From NCBI RefSeq assembly GCF_036417845.1, contig NC_090018.1, positions 124,001 through 188,000 of the forward strand: 64,000 nucleotides of DNA, read 5' to 3'. The number at the start of each line of letters is the position of its first letter. Within the stretch, counting starts at the first letter, position 1. The DNA is from Apteryx mantelli. Lineage: Eukaryota; Chordata; Aves; Apterygiformes; Apterygidae. Below, in pieces: positions 53,812-64,000 of the stretch. The position numbers were made by a program, and so were the translations under genes. The notes beneath the pieces are model-generated. The model searched no databases. It was not told the origin of the DNA and saw only the letters and a program-made list of their open reading frames with translations.

Positions 53812-54420
53812 GTCCGCGGCGGCGGGCGGCAGGCGGCTCAGCTGAGCGCCGAGAGCTCGGCGGCCCCAGGCACGCGCGGCGGCGCGCCGGGAGGGTCGAT
53901 CGGGGGGGCGGGGCCGGGCGCAGCGCGGGCCCTGGCGGCGGCGGCGGCGGCGGCGGCGCCCCGTTAGCGGCGCCCCGCCGCAACCCCGCGGACTCCCCGG
54001 CGGGGAATCGCTCGCTGCGGGCCGCCTGCGGCCGCCATTTTACCCGGCGAGGACCTCGCGCCATCGCCATTGCTCGCGGCGAGGCCTGGGGGTGCCGCGG
54101 CGGCGGGACCGGCACCGGGGCCGGGTTGGGGCCGCCCGCTCGGCGCGGGGCGGCGGCGCCCTCCCCTTTCCTGGGGCGGCGGGCGCGGCAGTTGAGGGGG
54201 GCCAGGGGGGCGCGGTGCTGCCCTGCGCCTCACGGCGGCAAGATGGCGGCCTGAGGCGAGGACTACAGCTCCCGAGAGACCCCGCGCGCCGCGGCGGCGG
54301 GAGGGGTGTGGCGTGGCCGCGCGCGGCCGCCCCGCGCGTTCCCGCGCGTGCGCGCGCCTAGCTCTCTACGAAGCGCGCGCGGGGAGCCCGCGTCACGTGA
54401 CCCCCGTGAGTGGGGGCGGG
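53812..54420. promoter_or_regulatory. TSR2/WNK3 divergent CpG-rich promoter
   Basis: The GC-rich stretch has a YY1-like CAAGATGGCGGCC (about 54239), a CCGCCATTTTA (about 54032) and a ZNF143/THAP11-like GACTACAGCTCCCGAGA (54261). No TATA box. It serves TSR2 on minus and plausibly WNK3 on plus, though the WNK3 start may be nearer 55200-55500. Confidence 0.6.
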
Positions 54421-55090
54421 GTGAGGGGCTATGGGGGGTGTTACAGAGCTGGGGGGCTTTAAGGGCCATAGGGGATGGGGGGCTGCTAAAGAGGGTCTGG
54501 GGCCATAGGGGGTGTGGGGATGTGGGCACCAGGGCTATAGGGGTATGGGGGTACAGAGCCATACAGGGGCTATAGGAGCCATAGGGGATGGGGGGGCTAT
54601 AGAGGGTATAGGAGCCATAGGGGGTGTGGGTGTAGAGGAGCTATAGGGGCCATAGGGGGCATGGGGATGTGGGCACTGAGGCTATAGGGGTGCAGGGGCT
54701 ATAGAGGATACAGGAACCATAGGGGTGTGGGGGGAGAGGGGCTATAGGAGCTATAGGGATTCGGGGATCTGGCCACCAGAGCTATAGGGGTGTGGGGGCT
54801 ATAGGGGTGTGGGGGTACAAAGCATATAGGGCACATAGGGGATGTCAGGGAGCTATAAAAGGTATGGAAACCATAGAGAGTGTGGGGGTAGAGGAGCTAT
54901 AGGGGGCATGGGGATGTGGGTACCAGGGCTATAGGAGGCATGGAGTCTGTGGGGATCCAGTGTGTATATGTACTATGGGCTATAGGAGTTAGAGGAGACA
55001 GGAATAAGGGGATGTATAGGCGCAGTGGGATGTATGGGGATAGAAGACAGGTGTGGAGAAAAGGGCTATAAGGGCTGGGGGGGAGGGCTA
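54420..55090. repeat. GGGGCTATAGGGG minisatellite upstream of WNK3
   Basis: About twenty irregular units of 20-60 bp contain GGGGCTATAGGGGTGTGGGG and GGAGCCATAGGGG. Related CTATAGAGG text also occurs at 53540-53730 in TSR2 intron 1. No gene is seen. Confidence 0.82.
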
Positions 55091-55436
55091 AGTGCTATAG
55101 AGTTGCTGGGGGGGGGCGGGCAAGGGGGGGTCTCGTGGCTGATGGGCTATAGGGCCGGAGGGGGTATGGGAGGAGCAAGGGCGGCGGGGGCTATAGGGGC
55201 GGCCGCCCCCGGAAGTCCTGGGCGCGGAGGAAGTGGGGGGCGGCTGCAGCGGAGCCCCCCGGAGGGCCGGCGCCGGCAGGGGCTGGTGCCCGCCCCACAC
55301 CGTGGCTTTTGTTCCCCCCTGCGCACAGGTCCCCACCACGGACAGGCGGACGGACGGATGCCAGCCGAGCAGGTGAGAGCGGCCGCCCCCAGGGAGAGGG
55401 GGGCAGCGGGGGCGTCTCTGCGCCCAGCATCCCCCC

Positions 55437-55507
55437 TTCCTCCTCCTCCTCCTCCTCCTCCTCCTCCTCCTCTTCCTCCTCCTCCTCCTCCTCCTCCTCC
55501 TCCTCGT
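55437..55507. repeat. (TCC)n tract in WNK3 5' leader
   Basis: About 22 TCC triplets with one TCT-type interruption, about 40 bases before the WNK3 ATG. On minus it makes a poly-Glu frame that is not a gene. Confidence 0.92.
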
Positions 55508-55547
55508 AGGTGGCGATGGCAGCACCCCAATAGGTGCCGCGGGGACC

Positions 55548-58500
55548 ATGGCCACCGACTCTGGGGAGCCCGGTGGCAGTGGCAGCACAGAGCAGCCCCG
55601 CGCGGCCTCCCCAGAGGCTCCTGCCGCCGCCGCTCCGGAGAGGAAGCGTTTCTTCCGCAAGAGCGTGGAGCTGGTGGAGGAGGAGCAGCAGCGCGCGGCG
55701 GCGGCGGAGCGGGGTCCTGAGGCGCGGGGTGACGGCAGCAGCGGCCGTGAGAAGGCCAAGCAGGACATCGAGGAGGAGGCGGAGATGAAGGCGGTGGCCA
55801 CCTCGCCAGGCGGCCGCTTCCTCAAGTTTGACATCGAGCTGGGCCGTGGCGCCTTCAAGACCGTCTTCAAGGGCTTTGACACCGACACCTGGGTGGAGGT
55901 GGCCTGGTGCGAGCTGCAGGTGAGCCTGGCTTGTGCTGCTGCCGGCGTGGTGACGCGGCGCCCCCAGCACGCCCGCTGGCCCTCCCCGCTCGCATCTCCA
56001 TGAAGGAAGCTCCAAACTCGCCCGCGAACCCTCGCATCCACCCCCGAGCCTCAAGTTTATCCCTCAAACCCTTCTGCGCGCCCCACGTTCAGTTCTTAAA
56101 TCCATCATAAGTCTCCAGTTTATCTTCCAAACCCATCTGTAAATCATGCATTTCATTCTTAAATTCATTGACAACACCCCAATGTGTTAAGTGCTCTGTC
56201 CCAGCTCACGGCTTAACTTCTAAAACGCATTAAGCCACCCCAATCCATTAGATAGCCTGTGCCATTTGTTAATCAGTCTCTTAACTTCATTAAGCTGTCC
56301 TTCAGCTTCATCAGTTAATGCCACCGACTGCAAAACGTGCCGATAAACCTCCTAAGTTTGTTCTTTGTCCAATGCACCCTGTCCGTGAGCCTGTCCTTCC
56401 CCCGCTTCGGAGCCCTTTTTCCCCATGGAAACGCCTTTAACCCGGCCAAATTCGTGGCCCCGCTAAGGAGCCCAACCGCCCCGGCACGGCGATGGGCACA
56501 GGGCCATGGCGAATTCTTTACAGCCTCCTCTAATGAGCCACAAAGCGGCCACAGGGAATAGAGAGAGCTTTGGCAGCGGTGCGGTGGCAGGCGAGGCGCT
56601 GGCCGTGGCTCGTTTTGGGGAGGCTGACGGCGAATCTGGGGATGCCGCGGGGCCCCTTCACCCCCCAGGACCGGAAGCTGACCAAGGCCGAGCAGCAGCG
56701 GTTCAAGGAGGAGGCTGAGATGCTCAAGGGGCTGCAGCACCCCAACATTGTCCGCTTCTACGACTCCTGGGAGTCCACGCTCAAGGGCAAGAAGTGCATC
56801 GTCCTCGTCACCGAGCTCATGACGTCCGGCACCCTCAAGACGTGAGTGGCGCCGGACCCCAATTTGGGGACGCTGTGAGGGGTTTGGGGGTGCAGCGAGG
56901 GGCTTTGGGGATCAAGCGAGGGGTTTGGGGACATGGCAAGGTGGTTTGGGCGAGCCAAACTTTGGGGATGCAGCGAGGGGTTTGGGGACACGATGAGGTG
57001 GTTTGGGTGAGCCCAGGTTTGGGGACATGGTGAGGGGGTCTGGAACGCCATGAGGGGGTTTGGGGACAAAGCGAGGGGTTTGGGGACATGGCAAGAGAGT
57101 TTGGGTGAGCCAAGCTTTGAGGACACACTGAGGAGGCTTGGGGACATGGTGAGGGTCTCTGGGATGTGGTGAGGGGGTATGGGGGTGCTGCAAGGGGCAA
57201 GGGGACACCATGAGGGAGTTTGGGGATACAACGAGAGGCTTTGGGGGAGCCAAGCTTTGGGGATGTGGCAAGGGGGTTTGGGGGCACAGCGAGGGGGTTT
57301 GGGGGCACAGCGAAGGGTTTAGGTGAGCCCAGGTGTGGGGACATGGCGAGGGGATTTGGGGACATGACAAGGGGGTTCAGGTGAGCCCAGGTTTGGGGGT
57401 GCAGCAAGGGGGTTCAGAGATGCTGTGGGGAGTGTGGGGACACCGTGAGGGGTTTGTGGATAAAGCGAGGGGCTTTGGGGATGTGGTGAGGGTGTTCGGA
57501 TGAGCCCAGGTTCGGGGGCGTGTCAGAGGGGCTTGGGGCAGTGAGGAGGTTTGCAGACACAGTGAGGGGGTTTAGGGACGCCCAGGTTTGGGGACGTGTC
57601 GAAGGGGTTTGGGGACATGGCGAGGGGGGTTGGTTGAGCCTGGGCTTGGGTGCTCGGGGACATGTCGAAGGGCTCAGGGATGGGACGAGGGGCCCCGGCC
57701 AGGGCTGGCGCGGGCAGCAGGGCCGGGGCGGGCACCGGAGAGCGGCGGTCTCCTGCCTGCTGCTGCCCCGCAGGTACCTGAAGCGCTTCAAGGTGATGAA
57801 GCCCAAGGTGCTGCGGAGCTGGTGCCGGCAGATCCTCAAGGGGCTGCACTTCCTGCACACCCGCACGCCGCCCATCATCCACCGTGACCTCAAGTGTGAC
57901 AACATCTTCATCACTGGCCCCACCGGCTCCGTCAAGATCGGAGACCTGGGCCTGGCCACCCTCATGCGCACCTCCTTCGCCAAGAGCGTCATTGGTGAGC
58001 CGGGGTGCCGCGGCTGCTGTGCCGCCGCTGCTGCCGCCCCGCGCCGGCTCAGCTCGCTGCTGCCCTTGCAGGCACCCCCGAGTTCATGGCACCGGAGATG
58101 TACGAGGAGCGCTACGACGAGTCAGTGGACGTCTACGCCTTTGGCATGTGCATGCTGGAGATGGGCACCTCTGAGTACCCCTACTCCGAGTGCCAGAATG
58201 CTGCCCAGATCTACCGCAAAGTGACCAGCGTGGGTGCCGCTACAGGGCTGCGGGGAGGCAGGCGCCCCCTCCCCAGCGCCAGGTCTCAGCTCTGCCCTCC
58301 CCTCTCAGGGCATCAAGCCGGCCAGCTTCAACAAGGTGACGGACCCCGAGGTGAAGGAGATCATCGAGGGCTGCATCCGGCAGAACAAGGCTGAGAGGTA
58401 GGAGAGGCGGGGGGCCACGGTGGCGCCCTTGGCGTGTCCCCACCGCCCCCTGGCCCCCCTCGCTTGCCCCCAGGCTCTCCATCCGCGACCTGCTGAACCA

Positions 58501-61500
58501 CGCGTTCTTCGCTGAGGACACGGGCCTGCGCGTGGAGCTGGCAGAGGATGACGGGGGCTGCGACTCCTCGCTTGCACTGCGCCTCTGGGTGGAGGACCCC
58601 AAGAAGCTGAAGGGGAAGCACAAGGACAACGAGGCCATCGAGTTCAGCTTCAACTTGGAGGCCGATGTCCCCGAGGAGGTGGCCTACGAGATGGTGAGCG
58701 GCACTAGGGACGGGGGGCGCGTGGGGCCCCAGTGGGGATGAGGGGCTGCCCTCACCCCCAACCCGCCCTCTTGCTAGGTGAAATCCGGCTTCTTTCATGA
58801 GAGCGATTCCAAGGCGGTGGCCAAATCCATCCGGGACCGGCTGGCGCTGGTGAGGAAGACGCGGGAGCGGAGGCAGGCCGATGAGCGGCGGGACCCCCCA
58901 GGCCGGGGAGCGCCCGGCGGCCCCGAGAGTGAGGACACCGAGGTGGACCAGCACGTGCGGCAGCAGCTGCTGCAGCAAGACCCGGGTCGCGCCACAGGTA
59001 CGACCCCCCCTCCCCCCAGCCCCCTGTTTCACGCCTCCACCACGCCCCAGCACTCAGCGCTGCCTCGCTTTTCCTCCCGCGCAGCTGATGGCCTCTCCGA
59101 GAATGGTGCCATCCCTGACGCCTCTGGCCTCACGGCTGCCGCTGCAGAGCCGCCAGGCCCAGCCGAGCACCTCTACCCACTGCCGCTCACCGGGTGCTAC
59201 CAGGGGGTAAGAGGCTCCCCGGGGGTCGCCACGGTGCCGCATGTCAGCAGCGGTGGGTTTTCCGCCCCCGTTGCAGCCGCCTTCGTCCTCTCGCAGCCGC
59301 CGAACCTGGGCTGCCCCCCGCCGCTGGCCCCATTGCCCGCCTGTGTCTCGCCCCGGCAGCACCCACCACTCGCGGTAGGTCCCCGGCGCCATGGGGCAGC
59401 TCGTCCGGCCCCAGCGTGACTTTCTGCCCCGGTCTGGGGAGGGGGAGCGCAGTGCCCCTAAATCCCTGCCGTGCTTCCTGTTCCCCCCGCAGCACCTCGA
59501 GTCCCAGGCCGCCTTTGGGGCAGAGGCACCGGAGCCGGCACCCACTGCTGCCTCCCCTCCACGCGCCCCGCCGGAGCCCCCGGCCACCGATGGGGAGCTG
59601 GGGCCCGCCGCCACCCCACTGCAACAGGGCTCCCGCTCGGGGCCCCTGGCGGCCGTGGCGCAGCTGCCACCGGCTCCGAGCAGGCCGGGCCCTGCGGTGC
59701 AGCCGCAGGCAGCCACCGCAATGCAGCCAAGTGCCGCCACGCAGCCGGTGGACGCAGCGCGGCCACGGACGGTCCCCGAGATGCAGCCAATTGCCGTGAT
59801 GCAGCCAGCGGCCGCAATGCAGCCCCAGGCAGTGCCTGGGATGCAGCAAGTTGCCGTGATGCAGCCGCAGACAGTTCCTGCGATGCAGCCACCTCCCCCA
59901 GTGCAGCCAGCAGCCCCGATGCAGCCGCAGACCGTCTCCACAATGCAGCAAGTCACCACGATGCAACCACTGATGGTCCCTGCGATGCCGCAGGTGGCCG
60001 CGATGCAGCCACAGCCGCTCCCTGTGATGCAGCCATTGGCTATGGTGCAGCCGCAGGTGTTTTCCGGGATGCAGCAAGTCACTGCGATGCAGACACTCCC
60101 CAGGATGCAGCCGGTTCCCCCAATGCAGCCAGCAGCTGGGATGCAGCCGCAGCCGCTCCCTGGGATGCAGCCGTCAGCTGCGATGCAGCCGCAGACAGTC
60201 CCTGAGATGCAACAAGCTGCTGCAATGCAGCCGGCGGCCGTGGTGCAGCCCCAGGTGGTTCCTGTGATGCAGCCAGTCCCCACGATGCAGCCACAGCCGG
60301 TTCCCGGGATGCAGACGGCAGCCACAATGCAGCCGCAGACAGTTCCTGGGATGCAGCCGATCCCCACGATGCAGCCGCAGGTGGTTCCCGGGATGCAGCA
60401 AGTCGCTGCAATGCAGCCGCAGACGCTCCCTGAGATGCCGCAAGTTGCGGCAATGCAGCCAGCGGCCGCAATGCCGCTGGCCCCAGGGCTGCAGCCGGCT
60501 TCTGCCGCACACCTGCCGCCGGCCCTGCCCTTTGCCACCCCATCCGAGGGGGTCCTGCCAGAGCCAGAGCCGCTGGGCGACCGCGTTGGCCCTGCGCCAG
60601 AGCCGCCAGTGGCGTTCACCTTTGCCGTGCTGGAGCCCCCGGGCTTTTCCACCTTCCCAGGATACCCGCCGGAGCCAGCGGCCTTCCTCCAGCCCGGCTA
60701 TGCACCTTGGAGCCTTGCCAGCGCCGTGGCTGCCCCACACCTGGGGCAGGAGGCTGCGCAGGTTTGGGGGCGGCCCCCTGCCGCTGTTTCCCTCTCCGAG
60801 GGCCGTGCTGGGGTTTCACGCGGCGGCGACTGCCGGCTCCCGCTCGCATCCCGCTCTCTCCACAGGCTTCGCAGCCAGAGCAGCCAGCAGCGGCCACAGT
60901 GAAGCCGGAGGCGGCCTCGGGGTGAGCGGGCTTGGGGCGGGCAGTGAGGGGGACGGACAGGCAGACGGATGGGCGCAGCCTTCCCTGTCTCACCCACCAC
61001 TGCCGTCCCCTCCACAGCCCCGATGGCGCCACTGCCGCCCCAGGTGGCCACGAGCTCGCCGGTGGCAAGGCCGAGCGCAGCCGGCAGCGCCGGGCCTCCT
61101 GCCCCCGGCCAGATAAAGGCGCCCGCTTCCAGCTGACGGTGCTGCAGGTGGGTGGGGGACACCAGGGGCGGGGGGAGCGCGGCAGCCCCGCACACTCGCT
61201 GCCCTCCTCTCTCCCGCTGCAGGTCTCGGCACCGGGGGACAACACGGTGGAGTGCCAGCTGGAGACCCACGACAGCAAGATGGTGACGTTCAAGTTCGAC
61301 GCCGATGGGGACGCCCCCGAGGACATCGCCGACTACATGGTGAGCGCCACTGCTGCCGCCCCAGCTGCTGCGCGCTGACGACCTACCGCATCGTTAATGC
61401 CGCCACCTTTGCCACTGCCACCAGGTTGAAGACAACTTCGTGCTGGAGGGCGAGAGGGAGAAGTTTGTGGAGGAGCTGCAGGCCATCGTGGCGCAGGCAC

Positions 61501-63675
61501 GGGAGATCCTCCGCAGCCCCCCCTCCACAGCCCCCCAGGTAGGGCCACGTCTCCCCGTCCCCAGTGCCGGCGTCTTCCCCCTTCCCGGTGTCTCCCCCTT
61601 CCCGGCGTTTTCTCCTCCCTGGCGTCTCCATGCAGGCAGGGCCACCCGAGCCGGTGCAGAGTGCCCCAGCCAGCGGTGAGTACAGGGCGGCCTGGCCAGT
61701 CACGGTGGGGGCGGTTCGCGCCGTGGGGCTCGGCTCAAAGCCCGCTGGCGTGTCCCCGCCGCCGCCAGGCGAAGGCGCCCCCCAGTCATCCCCCGTTGGT
61801 CGCTGGCGCTTCTGCATCAACCAGACCATCAGGAACCGGGAGGCTCCAGGGCCCCCAGTGCCTGGCCCCGGTGAGTGAGCACTGCTGCCCTTGTTGCCAC
61901 ACGGGGGGAAGAAACGTGGCAGACGCCCCAGTGACAGCTGTGTCCCCCCCCGGGTTGCCGCAGGTGCGGAGAAGCCCACACAGAGTCAGCCGCCCCCAGA
62001 GACACTCAGTGTCGGGGCCACGGAGACGGAGGCGCCCAGAGGGCCAGACACGTCCGTGCCCCGAGGCTCGGAGCCGGACGTCCCCCGAGGTCTGGAGACG
62101 TTCGTCCCCCAAGGTCCAGAGCCATTTGTGCCCCGCGGCTTGGAGACATCCGTGCCCCGAGGCTCGGAGCCGGACGTCCCCCGAGGTCCGGAGACGTTCG
62201 TCCCCCAAGGTCCAGAGCCATTTGTGCCCCGCGGCTTGGAGACATCCGTGCCCCGAAGCTTGGAGCCGGACGTCCCCCGAGGTCCGGAGACGTTCGTCTC
62301 CCAAGGAGCAGAGATGTTTGTCCCCCAAGCCCTGGAGACATCCGTCCCCCAAGGTTCGGACAGATTCGTCCCTCAAGGTCTGGAGATGTTCGTGCCTCAA
62401 GGTTCAGAGCCAGACGTTCCCCGAGGTCCGGAGACATCCATTGCCCAAGGTCTGGAGATATCTGTCTCCCACGGTCTGGAGACATCCAGCCTCTGTGGTG
62501 CAGAGCCAGATGTCCCTCGAGGTCTGGAGACGTTCGTCCCCCCCGGCTCGGAGATGTTCGTCCTCCATGGTCCGGAGACATCCATCCCTCGAGGTCTGGA
62601 AATGTTCATCCCCCAAATCCCAGAGATGTCTGTACCCCAAGTCCCGGAGCCGTCCGTGCCCCAAAGTCCAGAGCCGCACGTCCCGCAAGCCCCGGAGACA
62701 TCTGTTCCCCGAGGTCCAGAGCTGCCTGCGCCTCAAGCAGCGGAGCCGGAGGCCACCGCAGCCCGGGAGCTGGAGGAGGTGCTGGGGCGGGAGCCGGAGG
62801 CATCAGACAGCGAGGGCCCGCCGAAGCGGGACTTCGCCGACACCGGCATCCGCACACTGGACGAGAAGCTGCGGACGCTGCTGTACCCGGAGCACGGCTG
62901 TGGCGAGAGCCAGCGGGACGGCCCCGGCCTCGAGTCGCCTCCCTCCTCCTCCTTCTCCTCCTCCTCCTCCTCTTCCTCTTCCTCGGAGAGCCTCGGTGGC
63001 CCCCCGGGGCGCCATGTGAGTCATGGGGGCTCGGCGGGGCCGGGCCGGGGGCCAGCAGGGGGCGGCGGTGGCGGGGCTGGCTCGGGACCCCGCTCTCCGC
63101 AGGAGCCGCCGCCGCCGGAGAGAGCCGAGGGCCACGCCGCTGCCACCGCTGCACCACCGCCGCCGCCGCGCCCCGGAGCCGCGCGCCTGCAGGCAGCAGG
63201 AGGTGGATATTTCGGCCTCAGGTTTACTTGCCCTAGTCTCAAAAACCCCATTAGCAAGAAAACGTGGACCCGCAAATTAAAAAGCTGGGCCTACAGGCTC
63301 CGCCAGCCCGCCGCCTTGTTCAAGAGGGCCAAACCCCGGCAAGGTAGCGTCGCCTCGCGCGGGGGCTCGCGCCTAGGCTCCCCATCGCTCGTTTGCTTCC
63401 TTTGCCCCCTCCCCGGTTTGTTTTGCCCCCGCCGCCACCCTCCCATCGTTTTGCCATTCCACGTAGCCGGGGTTTGGGGGGTTTGGGGGGGGCCGGGGCT
63501 GTTTTGGGTCCCCGCACTCACCCCCCCCCCCCCCGCTGCTTTCTCCTGGCTAGGCGAGGCAGAGGAGCGGCGGCCGGGGGTGGCTGGGGGCCCTTTCGGG
63601 GAGCCCCCCGGCGAGGTTGGGCCCCCCCCACGGCGCGGCACGGCCGCAGGGTCCTTCCGGCGCGGGCGCTTCCAG
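55548..63675 (+). CDS. WNK3: WNK lysine-deficient protein kinase 3 (partial, 5' part)
   Basis: WNK3 phosphorylates SPAK/OSR1 to control cation-chloride cotransporters. Nineteen exons: 55548-55919, 56669-56841, 57774-57994, 58072-58229, 58309-58397, 58474-58693, 58778-58997, 59085-59206, 59297-59374, 59493-60761, 60866-60921, 61018-61147, 61223-61339, 61425-61538, 61636-61675, 61769-61870, 61964-63015, 63103-63343 and 63554-63675, phase-consistent, about 1632 codons; the rest lies off the right edge. The start MATDSG matches WNK3. WNK hallmarks: catalytic lysine in the glycine loop (GRGAFKTV, K104), Cys instead of Lys in [17 protein letters not shown] instead of DFG, and T-loop [16 protein letters not shown]. 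The PF2-like domain ([10 protein letters not shown] to VPEEVAYEM) and [24 protein letters not shown] and SFRRGRFQ follow. Exons 10 and 17 carry expanded in-frame repeats. The exon 9 acceptor and the GTTTGG donor after exon 10 are the least certain borders. Confidence 0.95.
56860..57700. repeat. Minisatellite in WNK3 intron 2
   Basis: Irregular units of about 20-40 bp contain GGGGTTTGGGGACATGGCGA and GGTGAGCCCAGGTTTGGGG. The preceding intron 1 (55920-56668) is unique, AT-richer, and holds no gene. Confidence 0.85.
59697..60490 (+). repeat. In-frame MQPQ repeat in WNK3 exon 10
   Basis: A coding repeat with a step near 21 or 42 bp encodes [14 protein letters not shown]-like units, about twenty double units over roughly 265 residues. 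Frame is kept throughout. It lies between the kinase half and the conserved QRRASCPRP region. Confidence 0.93.
62049..62755 (+). repeat. In-frame octapeptide repeat in WNK3 exon 17
   Basis: About 28 units of 24 bp encode octapeptides such as [16 protein letters not shown] and SVPRGSEP. The first copies form a 96-bp higher-order block repeated about three times. Units lose likeness toward 62700, next to the conserved [18 protein letters not shown]. Confidence 0.95.
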
Positions 63676-63734
63676 GTGGGTGCCACCATGGGGCAGGGGG
63701 CCCTGGCGTCTGGGTGCTGGCGGGAGGGCGGCTG

Positions 63735-64000
63735 GCCTCCCGTGGGGACCCCCAGGGTGTCCCCAAGCACCCCAAACTGCCCCCAGGGACCCCCAGAGGT
63801 GATGGGAGCTCCCCCAGGGACCCCCAGACTCCCCCAGGGACCCACAAAATGCCTCAGGGACCCCCAGAGATGATGGGAGCTGCCCCAGGGACCCCCAAAA
63901 CGCCCCCGGGTGTCCCCAGAGATGATGAGAGGTGCCCCAGGGACCCCCAAATTGCCCCTGGGACCCCCAAACTGCCCCCAGGTGTCCCCAGAGATGATGG
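63735..64000. repeat. Minisatellite in WNK3 intron 19, cut by window edge
   Basis: Units with GGGACCCCCAGAGATGATGG and GCCCCAGGGACCCCCAAA, about 60-70 bp apart, start soon after the last exon and run off the window. Confidence 0.8.

Noticed and set aside
55191-56054. Minus-strand poly-Glu frame upstream of WNK3
   Set aside because: Shadow of the (TCC)n tract and of WNK3 exon 1 on the other strand.

Overview
This is about 64 kb of vertebrate nuclear DNA, GC-rich, gene-dense, with short introns and many minisatellites. The genes are orthologues of human X-linked genes and carry no sign of a bacterial source. The style (long GC-rich homopolymers, intron minisatellites, compact genes, avian-type LTR pieces) fits a bird microchromosome. 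That assignment is inference; a species cannot be read from the sequence.

Layout: the 5' half of HCFC1 on the minus strand (1-8927); a CpG-rich divergent promoter region (8928-13723) with a dense array of YY1-type motifs; TMEM187 on plus (13724-14491); IRAK1 on minus (14792-26538), tail to tail with TMEM187 and with a different minisatellite in most introns; a gene-poor tract (about 27-43.4 kb) with several tandem-repeat families, a 200-base N gap (28716-28915), fossil LTRs, a 61-bp promoter-like repeat and three exon-like blocks of an unrecognised minus-strand unit; then BCAP31 on plus (44061-45422), TAFAZZIN on minus (45978-49384), DNASE1L1 on plus (50749-52556), TSR2 on minus (52621-53811) and the first 19 exons of WNK3 on plus (55548-63675, running off the right edge).

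Coding exons were placed by translating both strands, matching remembered human proteins, and requiring GT/AG borders and consistent phase. Every internal exon length agrees with its phases except two IRAK1 exons, each of which carries a one-base homopolymer shift that is probably an assembly error.

The genes do not form one pathway. HCFC1 is a chromatin and transcription co-regulator, IRAK1 a Toll/IL-1 receptor signalling kinase, BCAP31 an ER membrane chaperone, TAFAZZIN a mitochondrial cardiolipin transacylase, DNASE1L1 a secreted or GPI-linked nuclease, TSR2 an eS26 escort in ribosome assembly, and WNK3 a chloride-sensing kinase. The order joins genes found at human Xq28 (HCFC1, TMEM187, IRAK1, BCAP31, TAFAZZIN, DNASE1L1) with genes found at Xp11.22 (TSR2, WNK3). 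The most notable features are the YY1 array between HCFC1 and TMEM187, the 61-bp repeat combining ZNF143/THAP11-, YY1- and ETS-like motifs, the 10-bp-unit inverted minisatellite at 39-43 kb, the in-frame repeat expansions in WNK3 and IRAK1, and very tight convergent gene ends.
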